A DNA stretch of 64,000 nt from Rhodocollybia butyracea (Eukaryota; Basidiomycota; Agaricomycetes; Agaricales; Omphalotaceae): positions 248,001 to 312,000 of the forward strand of contig JADNRY010000035.1 in NCBI GenBank assembly GCA_015501585.1, read 5' to 3'. Under the pieces are notes generated by a model. That model was given only the letters and a program-made list of their open reading frames with translations. It was not told the DNA's origin and did no database searches. Both the position numbers and the translations under genes were made by a program. The first letter of the stretch is position 1; the number at the start of each line of letters is the position of its first letter. This document shows, piece after piece, positions 22,728-33,388 of the stretch.

Positions 22728-22774
22728 GATGTGTTATCGAGATGGTGGAGGATGGTGGTAGATAGAGATTACAT

Positions 22775-22780
22775 CACGTG
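22775..22780. promoter_or_regulatory. E-box upstream of the RPEL gene
   Basis: ATCACGTG lies about 50 bp upstream of the proposed ATG of the RPEL gene. It matches the RTCACRTG octamer exactly. Confidence 0.45.
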
Positions 22781-22841
22781 TACAAATATAATAAGGCAAA
22801 CTACAAGTCTGAGAAGTCAAAAACAAGACTGAAAAAACGGC

Positions 22842-23351
22842 TCAAATGCTGCACCAAAATTCGCTATCTGCCGCCAGAGTTCCCTTCTCAATCGCCGCCT
22901 CCCTCTGGTGTGCCCGAGCCTGTTTCTCGACGTGTTCTGCTCTGCACGTTTTCACCAAATCACGGGTTTCTGCGATGGAATCCTTCACATGAGCCACTTG
23001 AGACGCGACGTCTTTGTCAAATTCGTCCAACAAATCTAAAAGAGCCAGAATCGCTGTGGCGGGAATGCGCGAGGGAACGGCTGTAGCGGGAATACGCAAG
23101 CGAACTGCTGTGAGCGAGCTTGAGATATTGGATGAAGAAAAGGACGACAGCACGGAAGTACAGCTGCTCAATAGCGACGACGACGACGACGAAGGGTTCA
23201 TAGGCTGAGGTTGAGTGGAAGTATCAGTGGACGTAGTGGCGCGATTTGAAAAGAATATTAGGTCGTGTGCACGGCCAGGGGTTTCGCAGCGAGAAACGAG
23301 AGGATATATAGGTATATTGACACGGAGTTGAGGAATGTCGGCGTGAACCAT
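22842..23351 (-). CDS. Hypothetical protein, helical C-terminus
   Basis: This is a single-exon ORF of 169 residues from ATG 23351, not recognised. Residues 1-45 are mixed and 50-85 are Ser-rich low complexity with a nine-serine region. Residues 100-165 are strongly helical with a charged amphipathic run (LLDEFDKDVASQVAHVKDS, then TRDLVKTCRAEHVEKQ). It has no signal peptide or membrane segment. The helical end could mediate coiled-coil assembly. It lies between the RPEL gene and the transposon insertion, with the transposon about 450 bp upstream of its start. Confidence 0.55.
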   Translation of the reverse strand: MVHADIPQLRVNIPIYPLVSRCETPGRAHDLIFFSNRATTSTDTSTQPQPMNPSSSSSSLLSSCTSVLSSFSSSNISSSLTAVRLRIPATAVPSRIPATAILALLDLLDEFDKDVASQVAHVKDSIAETRDLVKTCRAEHVEKQARAHQREAAIEKGTLAADSEFWCSI

Positions 23352-23799
23352 TATGTCTCTATGATTGTGTTATTAGCTAGATTGTGGATGGAAGTTGAGA
23401 GGAAACTCGGATGACCCGCGGCTCGGAGTTGATCCGGTCTATAAGCAATCTCACTCCCAGTATTGTTCTTGTACTCGTTTTAGCCCCAAACTCAACCTCC
23501 TTGCCGAACTTGACGTAACCTACTTGGGTTTATCTTGCCATGTAGCCCCGCACGCCCGAATTCTCGAGACTCGAGAGTGAAGAAAGCCATTCACTCGAAC
23601 ATAGGTTCAATATTGGTTCAATAATGTTTAGTATTTTTAGTGCCAACACATGTAGCTGAAAATTGTGGTCATGTGGCAACTCACCGCTCCAGCAAGATGT
23701 ACGAAAAACCTTGTGCACACATTCACTTGGCCGGAAGCTTGAGCGCGGGAGCTCAGTTACAGTAATGAATATGCCTTGTCGAGCGAGAGAGCCAACGAC
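23352..23799. other. Promoter gap next to the transposon
   Basis: This is the upstream region of the hypothetical gene. No coding-like ORF is seen. Its right end carries the left copy of the 8-bp target duplication at 23792-23799. Confidence 0.5.
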
Positions 23800-23834
23800 A
23801 GGGCCCCGGAAACTCCCCCCAGACCTTGTCCGGA

Positions 23835-23936
23835 ATAGCGTATTTTAGGCCGGAAATTTCGCGAAATCCCTGTCCTATTATAGCGTATTTTAGGCCAGAT
23901 GGTCCGCTTCCCTGTCCTACATAGCGTACTTTAGGC
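23835..23936 (+). repeat. Left subterminal ATAGCGTA repeats
   Basis: Three copies of a motif close to ATAGCGTATTTTAGG begin near 23835, 23880 and 23921. They are each preceded by TTGTCC- or TGTCC-like bases. Such clusters are usual transposase-binding sites in hAT elements. Confidence 0.7.
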
Positions 23937-24433
23937 TGGCGCGCCAGCGCCGAACCGAAATTTTGAGGGGCTTCTACTCATGCTAAAGCCGAGAGCCAAC
24001 CGGTACCTGCAACAAAAGCATAAGCCGTACAAAAATGTACCTTTCTGTTGTCCTATTGTTGTTAGATTATGTTCTCGCCCGATGAGCTAGACGATATCCA
24101 GCTTGCGGCGAAAGCCACAAGTACCATCTTCATACTCATGCGCCTGTCGCTAATATCTTGTATCACCTCGGGAAGGATGCATTGTATGCTAGTGTATGCT
24201 TCACCTAGCTAAATGGCTGTCCTGGGAAACGGTGGCAGGCGTTTCGAATTCAAAAACAGGGCACGAAAAAGGTTCTCAAGGCCTTACCGGTGTTGAAAAT
24301 TATAGTACTTGCCAGAAATGTTTCTCACAGTAATGCTTGGATCGTAGCACACGCAGAAGCCTGTAGGACGGTCTAGGATTTTTTCGGGATTTTTTTGGAA
24401 TTTTTAGCGAAAATTTTTGATTCACGTGACGAT

Positions 24434-24482
24434 CCTTGTCCGAAATAGCGTACTTGAGCCCAAAATTATAGCGTACTTGAGG
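24434..24482 (+). repeat. Right subterminal ATAGCGTA repeats
   Basis: Two further copies (ATAGCGTACTTGAG) begin near 24445 and 24468. They run in the same direction as the left set rather than inverted. Confidence 0.65.
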
Positions 24483-24680
24483 ATTTTTTGGCGGACAAGG
24501 TCTGAGGGGAGTTTCCGGGGCCCTCCAACGACATTGTACAGTCACTTATTTGCTTCCCCAGGACAGCTTTGGAGCCTGGAGTCAATAGATTTTGATGCAT
24601 AAATTGAAGCATTGCCAGATGTCACCCCGATAACTGAAAGCCTCGTTTTTTTTTGCTTCCCCCAATCCCATTCCAAATAC

Positions 24681-27045
24681 ATGGCTCTTCAGCTCTTCGA
24701 TGTGCGCATATTTTCTCCACCGTTACCGAAAATGATTTACAGCTGTTTACTGGAAAGGTGACGACCCCGTGATTAGCCTGTATATGTGGGTACTTTATGC
24801 TCATCTCAACTCTGGCATTAGTACTCAAACACCACGATCCAATTATCAGGCTTAGGAGGGTAAGGTTGTTTCTAAAATTTCTAAATCAACGTATCTATTC
24901 ATCGACCTGATTCACCATCTTTACAGGTTCATAATCGCATTCTCTTTGTTTTCTGTGCTCATGAAAGAAATAAAGGTTCATAGGTCCATCCCTTCCCTCC
25001 CCCGATTTCTCATCTACTTCTAGATATACCTAAACGAAGTCGTTCTTGGAACAGTGTTCGGAATCATCATCGGACCACACGGAGGGAACATACTCAATCC
25101 TCGTTCTTGGAGCTCGTCTTTAGAATATCAAAATAATATCACATTAGAAGTTATCCGCATCATACTTGGTGTTGGCCTATTCATCATCGGTGTAAAACTC
25201 CCAGAAAATTACATGTGGAAGCATGCTAGTTCTCTGCTTGCAATGGTCATTCCCACAATGGCATTTGGCTGGCTTCTTGTAGGAGGTCCGGACTTCCTGT
25301 CCATCATAACCAGATATCTCACTCTTCCCATAGGAATACTAAAAGTCCTATTTCCAAGCTTGACATTTGTTTCCTGTCTCGTTATAGCTGCTTGCCTCAC
25401 ACCAACAGATCCGATTATATGCTCTGCAATTGTTGGTATGTCTTGTCTATTTTCATTCCAGTTCGACTGTCACACCACTTTTACTCCAAGCGGTAAAAAA
25501 ATTTGCAAAAGATCACGTCCACATTAAGCTTCGCCAAATCCTATCTGCGGAATCTGCAGCAAACGACGGTTTAGCGTACCCTTTTCTGAGTATATCAATC
25601 TACCTTACCGTCGAGTCTTCTAAACGCGTCGCCTTCGGCAAATGGTTTTTGATTGGATGGCTGTGTGAGTCGTTGTGCGGAGGGTGTGTTATTTACTCCA
25701 TTAACCCAACGACAGATCAAGTCATTCTGGGTGTCATACTGGGGGCGGTTATGGGTCTGTTTAGTTCTAGATCAGAAGTCGGCCAGTGCTAAGGCGTTTT
25801 ATAGGTTGTTTCTTCTCCTACTTCTTTCAGCTTTTAGAACGTAGCAAAGGCCATGTTGACCGCGAATCTTATGTCGCTCAGTACGTGTAGTATCAGCAGT
25901 CGAGCTAACCGAGATCATACAGACTAAACACTTCAAGGTACATCGCTATGGCTTTATTCACCGTTGGCTTAGCCCACACAATAGGGAGCGACGATCTGCT
26001 AGCGGCCTTTGCCACAGGTATATGATTTCCTGATTTTTGCTAGAACTACTAAATCACTTCGCCCTCACTCAGGGACTGCCCTGTCGTGGGACGGACATTT
26101 TACCAAAAAAACTAAAGACAAGCAAATGGAGAACGACAAACAAACCGAAGAAACCGAAAAAGAAACCTTCGTCTCGGTAATTGAACTTGTGCTCAATTGT
26201 AGTTTCGTCCCTCAGCAGTAACAGCCCTTTGCTCACTAACTTCCTTTTCAGGCGCTGGGTTTATGTATATCGGTCAGTCCCATTATTATACAGAATTTCA
26301 AAAGTTTCTCTCCAACCTGCTCATCTAGGTACCTGGCTACCTTTCGAAACCTTTAAACATGCCTAGTCTAGGGATCGTCCCTTGGAAATTGACAGTTTTA
26401 TTCATCTCTACCATATTCCTTAGAAGGATCCCCCCCTTGATGCTTCTCTCTTATTGGGTCCCAGAAATTGGCTCATGGAAGAAGGCTCTGTTCTCCGGTC
26501 ATTTTGGTATGAGATCCAGACTAATCATTTTCTGCTGTTCAAAGCTGAGAAACTCATCTTGTAGGGCCAGTAAGTTCTCTGCCCTCCTCTGTTACAGGAA
26601 ACTCATTCCGATTTTGTACTAGATGGGAGTCGGGGCTGTGTTTATTTCAACGCTGGCGTTGACTGAACTCTCCCCTCCTCATAATCCACCCCGAAATCAA
26701 GAAGAACTCTTGGCACTTTACATCCAGCCTGTCGTAGCATTCATCGTGTTAGGATCAAGTATCATTCGTTCGTACTTACCTTTCAACACATCTGCTAGCC
26801 TCATTTTTTCTCCAGATGGACTTTCCATTCCGTTCTATTCGTTGTGGAGCCAGTTTCTCATACCTTTTCTCCGACAGTTGACTTGTTCGAACGGAACCTC
26901 GCCCGTCAAAGAAACGTCTATAGCTCTTGACACTATCTCTGCTCCCATTCCTGACGTTGAAAGGGCTCTCAGTAATATATCGTCCTTCAACAACTCTGCG
27001 GCTCATGGACATCGAACCATCTCTACCTTTTCAGCACACCGCTAG
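24681..27045 (+). CDS. Na+(K+)/H+ antiporter, fungal NHA1 type, with one-base frameshift
   Basis: Fourteen exons: 24681-24744, 24850-24859, 24927-24975, 25024-25435, 25491-25664, 25716-25777, 25831-25880, 25938-26017, 26073-26201, 26252-26272, 26329-26506, 26565-26569, 26623-26767, 26816-27045. They give about 535 residues if one base is removed near 26355-26357. The CPA1/NHA1 fold is shown by GTVFGIIIGPHG, ACLTPTDPIICSAIV (the conserved Asp pair region), LSAESAANDGLAYPF (ion-binding Asn-Asp), HTIGSDDLLAAF and GHFGPMGVGAVF (across three exons). About 11-12 hydrophobic segments are present. Plasma-membrane export of Na+ or K+ in exchange for protons is the family role. The long cytosolic tail of yeast NHA1 is absent. 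Frame is lost between WLPFETF and MPSLGIVPWK, so the copy is a recent pseudogene or contains an assembly error. Confidence 0.85.
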
Positions 27046-27473
27046 CAAAGCGGTAATAATCCTGTGAGTGCTGCCCACACATCTCCATCCAGCGTATCCA
27101 TGCCAAGCTTACATGCGTCAGTCTTGAGAGACGAATGCATATTTTTTAGAACGCCGTTCACATTAGTATTATGTTACAATGGGATCGTAATAGAATACAG
27201 TTCATACTACAAGTGTATGTAGAAAAAGTTCAGTTTTGCCGCAAAGCGCTCAAGATTTCGTCGACGCTTTGCATATACCGATCCCAATCCCCCTCACTTC
27301 GCGTGTAACAGCTGAGATTAGTCTGGGTATGACCTTGAAAGCACCTTACTCACTGTACATCCATAGCATCCGACATCTCTGTCGATGTCCAAGGTTGCCG
27401 TCCAACACTCCCTAATTCATGCTGTGGACCTACAGTGAAATGTTAAGACTACACTTCCAAATGCTGCATTCAT
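27046..27473. other. Convergent 3' gap
   Basis: About 430 bp lie between the antiporter stop and the stop of the next regulator. No coding-like ORF, tRNA or repeat is seen. Confidence 0.5.
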
Positions 27474-30400
27474 TTAGTACTCGCCCTCAACATACTGGGA
27501 GCTTGCCAAGGCTATCCCTGCGCCAAAAGAAAGGCTACTTCCTGGCGATGTATAATCTGAAGTCGAAGGTATCAAGAAGTTGAACTCGTCTTGCTGTAGA
27601 ATACCACTTTGGATGTCCCCATCCTGATGGAATGATCCCAAAGAGGAATGAGGTGTAAATGACGGTGTAATAAAATATTTGGCAGACTGCGTCCCGGGAA
27701 CAGGTGGCTGAGCAGAGAGCTCGGTGACACTATGTTCTCTTGCCGCACTGTAGGCATCTGTGAGGTCACTGATGAAAATGACATTCACGACAGTATCCCT
27801 ACAGAAATTGAACTGTAGATGAGTCAATGATCCTAGTACACCTATAACACGTACCGTAGCCTCCCTGCGAGCTGCACTCTACATTGTGAAACTGTTAAAG
27901 TCACGCACATCAGGCTCTTGGGGGGAAACATACTGATGTTCAATTCTCGCCAAGAAGTCTAAACATTTTACAACATATCCCATTTCGACGCCAATATCTA
28001 CGTCGAGCTTGAGTCGTCTGCCTCTCCACATATTGATCAAGAGTATGATTGCAGCATTAGCGATTGTGGCCTGAGCGATAGCTGTTCTATCAAGCTAAAA
28101 CAAAGTAAAATTATACAACGTACCGAGGGCTGCGGTCCAAGTAAATAAGAATCACGTTTGCGATGGGCTTCAAGGACTTGGGTTTTTGGGATAAAAAAGG
28201 GTCAGAAAAGGCAGAGAAATAACGTACTAAGTACACACGAATGCGCCGTGCTGACGCATACTTCTAGTGAAGCAGGGGACGATATACTAGCACGGTAAGT
28301 TTCCATTCGAAGGAAGTAATACATCAAATAGAGCAGCGTCGATTGGTGAAATAACACCGGGTCTGAACGTTGGGGATCCCATTTGACTATATATATTTCG
28401 ATATGTTAGTTTTCAGAATTTGAGTGTGATGGTGCTTACGCTCTTCCGGTATGGTTTCTAGCCACTCGGTCAACGATTTATCAATTTCCGTGATAGCGCG
28501 CTGTCTTCCTGCCAACAAAACACCTTGTGCAGCTTTGCTAGATCGACGCACAAACCTCTAAAGTGAATGAAAGATGCTTGAACATGACCAAAGAAGTCAA
28601 ATTTACCATTGCACGCTGAACTTGTTCCAGAACATGAAGCAATTTTAACGTATGTATCCAGTATGAGACTTTGCAGTGTTTTCCTGAAGGTTGCTTGAAC
28701 GCTAGGTCACCAGGTTGCTCCCAATACTCATCATCACATTCGACAGGGAACTCAGTGTCGTAGCTGGATCAGAGTATATGTACCACAAAGGTTGGTGGAC
28801 AACAGGTAAAACTCACTCGTCAGAGGATATAGCACGAGGCCGGCCAACAATCATACTCATGGAGATATCAATATAGTTCACAAACCAAAATGCACGCTTC
28901 CAAAGTTCTCCTAGCACTGTGGGCGGGCCGGATTTTTTACGGTGAGCACCCTCCAAAGATAAAACAAGTCAGCCAAATCAGATCACTGTAAATACAAGCC
29001 CACAGACCACATCCTGTAGCATACGCATCCCTATCCCGCATATTACCCATCCAGAATGGGGCATAGTCGTGGTTTGCATGAACATGATATAAATCTATCG
29101 CCGTATTACCATTTCTTGTCCCACAGTCACTGAGAAACACTCACAACAAGTTTTTGAACCTCTGAAACTGACGGGGGTTCTAAGAATGACATTGGTACAG
29201 GATGTACTTGTTGCATCCATCGAAAACCCGCAGAAAGTTGGGATCCATGTGAGAAAATTCGTGCTTAGTGAGGTATGAGTTTTTCGAGATTCTTGCACCA
29301 TTTAGTAAATCATTGGAAAAAGACTTACCGTCGTCAGAATGTCGTGAGGCTAGAGCGCATACAGCCAGTACAGTCTCGCCGAAATGACGATCATGATAAT
29401 GAAGCCCAGCAGCGATAGATTTCTCAAATGTCGGCCGGTGCAAAAGAGGAAAGATGTAATGGACTTTCTCCCACCAAATATTCAGAAGATCAGCGAGCAG
29501 GTCCTGTGGTGGAAAAATTAGTGGCTCCAGTTGAGGTTTGGTTGTGATTTGCCACTGTTATGCGTAAGTTAGAAAGCAGTTGATTCATCTAAACCGAAGA
29601 TCATGCCATACAGGTTGTAAATCCCAGTACAGAGGCCTTTTGAATACTTCAAAAGCTGCTTTATCAGCCTTATTGTCGTGGATACCAGCTTTTATAAGAC
29701 TGATTCTGGGAACACCGTTATGACGACCATGGGAATAAGCGAATCGAAATTGTTCCAGTTGTTCGGAAAGCTCATCCTCCTCGTCCTCTTCTGATGAAGA
29801 TGGAAGACCTTCACCAACTTGGGATTCAACTTTGGATACTGAAAAGCAGCTCATGAGAATTCTCGTCTCGCTGCATACACCGCAGTTACCAGATCCAGCC
29901 AGCTCTGTTTCGAGGGTGCGTATGTAGCTTGCCAATTCCTTGAAAATCTGTCGGAGTTCACTTTCATCTTTAGGTATAACATAAGGTACAGAGGACAGGA
30001 TTGACGTGGTCAATGCTTGAATATTGGTACTTTTCAACCGTGACGATCGTCTTGGCAAGTAAAATAAAGGTGAGTTCGAAGACGAGGCATTCGCGCTCAC
30101 CCTGCGACCGGTCCTCTTTTCTAGAGTAGACAAATGAGCTGCCACTTCAGCATATTACAGGAGTGAAGATTACCTTTCGCGGTAACGTATGACGGCATTC
30201 AATCTTTAATCCCAGTCAGGGGAAGTTCATATAGGGAGGATAGAGAGTCACCTCCATTGATATGCAGTGAGAACATGGACCCCCTGCTTTAGCGGCACTA
30301 TCGCCTAAGACTTTATCGGCAACAGAAGATTATCTGCCCTTCAAGGTTCAACTTACATCGTACTAGCACAAAGTCAGATACATTCCTCGCAGCCATTTTT

Positions 30401-30531
30401 TTTGACTCACTCTTGCGTTTTTTACACGCGTCACAGGCATGCTGAAACCTCCTTTGCTTGACAGCTGGTGTGCCACCTGTGGAACGATATCCTGAACGGG
30501 AAATATCTTCGGTGTTATCGTTATCTGACAT
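27474..30531 (-). CDS. Zn(II)2Cys6 transcription factor with fungal_trans domain
   Basis: Seventeen exons join in phase to 747 residues: 30531-30411, 30362-30357, 30304-30252, 30203-30174, 30120-30101, 30050-29612, 29554-29329, 29263-29145, 29094-28996, 28950-28817, 28763-28607, 28557-28440, 28386-28228, 28176-28124, 28094-27934, 27878-27855, 27798-27474. The zinc cluster C-x2-C-x6-C-x9-C-x2-C-x6-C starts HACDACKKRKIRCDS and is spread over four exons, including one of six bases. RKKRGPVAG follows it. An acidic Ser/Glu stretch comes next. The fungal_trans domain contains FPLLHRPTFEKSIAAGLHY, SAGFRWMQQV and ELWKRAFWFVNYIDISMSM. This is the common agaricomycete class of nuclear regulators; its targets cannot be read from sequence. 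Confidence 0.88.
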
Positions 30532-31028
30532 GATGGTTGACTCGATAAAAGCGAAAACGAAGTTGGTAGGCGTCGTCGCAGTGGCAAAGTAGAACTCGTG
30601 ACAATTAAATTACTTGGCTCCTCAAGGCTACGGACTAGTTATACACTGTACGACCCATAGATGTAATCTATATCGATCATTAGCTGAGCACTGATGCAGA
30701 TGGCCCATACAAAATTACCATGCTCATCTCCTAGACTGGCTGATATGCACTGCCGAAGATATATCAACAGAGTGCAGAGGGCGCGAGGAAGAACGTGGAG
30801 GCCCGACCGTGAACCTCCGTGAACACTCAAGTCCTCATCGACATCATCCAACGGATAGGTTCCTTCGTCCGAAAATGATGCCGACGAGTCTACTTTGCTG
30901 TTCCGGGCCGGAACCACTTGCGCCACTCTTCGGGTGATAGCATTATTAGCTCGCGTGCCTTGACCGCAATTATTACCACATGTTATAATATAAACCGCTT
31001 GCTTTCCTACTTTTGTTCCCTTACTTCC
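30532..31028. other. Divergent promoter, 500 bp
   Basis: This stretch separates the start codons of the Zn2Cys6 regulator and bleomycin hydrolase. No supported feature is seen beyond the presumed promoters. Confidence 0.5.
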
Positions 31029-32946
31029 ATGGGCTCATCTCCATCCAAACCTATCAGAGCAGTTCCTGCACAAGCAAAGGACGAGAAAATGGCGCTTGCA
31101 GAGACAACTTCTGGTCTCTCCGCCTTGTCTCTGTCCACACCTACTTCTGCAAATGGATCTCTCTTGTTGCAGAATGTGTCGTCTTGGGAGTCTGCTATCG
31201 CTCAGGACCCAAGGAACCGACTAGCTCGTACGGTTCTTGCTCATTCCGACATCCGTGATGCACTCGTCTCGCGGGAAGCCACAGTGGCAACGACTCATGT
31301 TTTTAATCATGAGATTGACTTTAAAACTGGTCCCATAACAAACCAGCAAGTATAATTTAAATCACAGTCACAAGATATCCTAACAAGCACCATGAATGCA
31401 GAAAATCCAGTGGCCGTTGCTGGTTGTTTGCGTCGACCAACGTCCTGCGGTAGCACTCTTATATCTCCTTTAGTGAACTTGATCTGATTCTTGTCATAAA
31501 CAGGTATGATGTTATGAAGAAGCTGAAGCTGAAGGAATTCCAACTGTCTCAGGCAAGTATTAGCAAGGTACATTGATGCTCGGGCTAACCATTTGATAGT
31601 CATACTTGTTCTTCTGGGACAAGCTCAACAAGTCCAACTATTATCTGGAACTAATGATCGAGAACGCAGAACTCCCTGTCGACGATAGAGTGATAAACCA
31701 TCTTTCAGGTGACCTTATCTCTGACGGAGGCCAATGGGACATGGTAGTCAACCTTGTTGAGAACTACGGTATCGTCCCGATCACAGTTTATCCTGAATCC
31801 TTCAGCTCCTCTTCATCCTCACCACTCAACACTTTATTAAAGACAAAGCTGAGAGAAGACGCTCTCATTCTTAGGAAGATGACCGTTGACCTCAAAGCTG
31901 CCGGAATTTCTCCTCAAGCTGTGATTTCTGCCGTCCGTGCGGAGAAAGAGAAGCTCATGAAGGAAGTTTATACCATCATGACTGCAGCACTCGGCGTTCC
32001 TCCCATGCCGGATGCATCCTTTACCTGGAACTATTACGACGAGGATGGCAAGTTCGGAACGTGGTCTGGTACGCCGCTCGAATATTACAAGACCTTCGCC
32101 GCAAAGCATCATCCTGTAAGTAATTGCTTTTACTTCATGTCCGATAGTATACGCTTAACCAATGTATATAGGCGAAGGACTCATTTTCCCTCATCAATGA
32201 CCCCCGAAATGACTATTCGCAACTCATTACCATAGACAAGCTAGGAAATGTTTGGGGAGGTCGATCAGTATCATGTAATCTTTACTTTTACCTTCAAGTT
32301 TGCAGCTATTCTAATACACACTGGCCAGATGTCAACACAGAAATCGAGAATATGAAAGCTGTGGTTGTAAAGGTGAGTTTCACGTATCGCACTGATTACC
32401 TTGACTAAAAGCGGCATCAGATGGTCAAAGCTGGCATTCCCGTCTTCTTTGGATGTGACGTCGGACAGTCGTCTGAGCGGAATCTCGGAGTAATGGATAC
32501 CAATGTGTTTCAATTTGAGGATACATTCAACATCACGCTCGGCCTTACCAAGAAGATGCGACTCCAGATCAATGAATCTGCCATGACGCACGCTATGGTT
32601 ATATCTGGCGTTCACCTGGACGCTAGTGGTAAACCTGTCCGGTACAAGGTTGAAAACTCTTGGGGCGAAACACCAGGAAACAAGGGGTACTTTGTAATGA
32701 CTGACGACTGGTTCAATGAGTGAGTCTCCTGCCAAAGCTACGAACATATTTTGATGGATATCGTCAACTTAGATACGTATACCAAGTGGTGGTGCCGAAG
32801 AGTTTTGCGCCCAGAGAGCTGATTGCGGTATATGAGGGTGGAAATGCCAAAGTTCTCCCACCATGGGATCCAATGGTGAACGGACCGTTACTTACTTTTT
32901 AGTTCCCGCGGCTAACATCCTTACTATCTAGGGAACACTCGCATGA
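31029..32946 (+). CDS. Bleomycin hydrolase (C1B cysteine protease)
   Basis: Exons 31029-31345, 31402-31449, 31504-31552, 31600-32115, 32172-32274, 32329-32372, 32421-32719, 32773-32875 and 32932-32946 give 497 residues. The papain-fold catalytic triad is visible: Cys in NQKSSGRCWLFASTN, His in ESAMTHAMVISGVHLD and Asn in YKVENSWGETPGNKGYF. Bleomycin hydrolases are homohexameric cytosolic aminopeptidases that also hydrolyse homocysteine thiolactone. The C-terminus ends WDPM-GTLA, the short tail that sits in the active site and trims peptides. Two introns need GC donors (CA-GCAAGT at 31346 and CAG-GCAAGT at 31553). With the first, the frame and the catalytic Cys region are exact. A decoy GT four bases downstream would break the frame. 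Confidence 0.92.
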
Positions 32947-33388
32947 AAGTCAATTGCGATTGGATGGTTGTATTATATTTGCGACAAGAATCTCAATAAC
33001 ATATGCTTTCTATAGCCCCACTGGTGTGAAATGCGAACACGTCCATAATTATGCTTGTCGGTTTGATAAATCGCCTTGCTAGACTCTGAACTTGTAATTG
33101 CTTCACAAGAAAGCACAGTGAAAGCACCTTATACCTAGAGTAACTTGAAAAGGCTAGGGCAATTTGATCCCCGAGTCCTGCGTGAGATTTTTCGCAGGTT
33201 CCGAACTTGACCGAACAACGCTAATTTTGTGGGCGTGCCTGGAAATGGTGTATAAAACTATTGCTCATTGGTTAACGCAAGCTTTTCACCCATAGTCACA
33301 AAGTTCTCTCAAGGTTTGCGCTCCCGGCCCTTATAAGTTATAACTGGATATTTGTTAGAATCTCCCACCACCCTCCTTCCTCCCAACT
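32947..33388. other. Intergenic gap, 440 bp
   Basis: This gap holds the 3' flank of bleomycin hydrolase and the promoter of the next plus-strand gene. It carries no ORF or RNA that I can support. Confidence 0.5.

Larger units (their letters stand above)
23800..24524. mobile_element. Non-autonomous DNA transposon (MITE), hAT-like
   Basis: The ends at 23800-23832 and 24492-24524 form a 33-bp inverted repeat with one mismatch (position 20, C against T), starting AGGGCCCCGGAAACTCCCC. The element is flanked by a perfect 8-bp direct repeat CCAACGAC at 23792-23799 and 24525-24532, the expected target-site duplication. Eight-base duplications are typical of hAT (also P and Merlin) elements. The 725-bp interior has no transposase-like ORF, so the element would need a transposase in trans. 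Five copies of ATAGCGTA lie in the subterminal regions (starting near 23835, 23880, 23921, 24445 and 24468), all in the same orientation. The near-perfect ends suggest recent insertion. Confidence 0.88.

Noticed and set aside
25800..25835. Early stop in the antiporter after GLFSSR
   Set aside because: The stop lies in an intron with a weak GTCGGC donor and a strong TTTCTTTCAG acceptor. Splicing recovers LLERSKGHVDRESYVAQ.
31320..31450. Frameshift in bleomycin hydrolase
   Set aside because: It appears only if the GT donor at 31350 is used. The GC donor at 31346 restores the exact active-site sequence, and the total coding length becomes a multiple of three.
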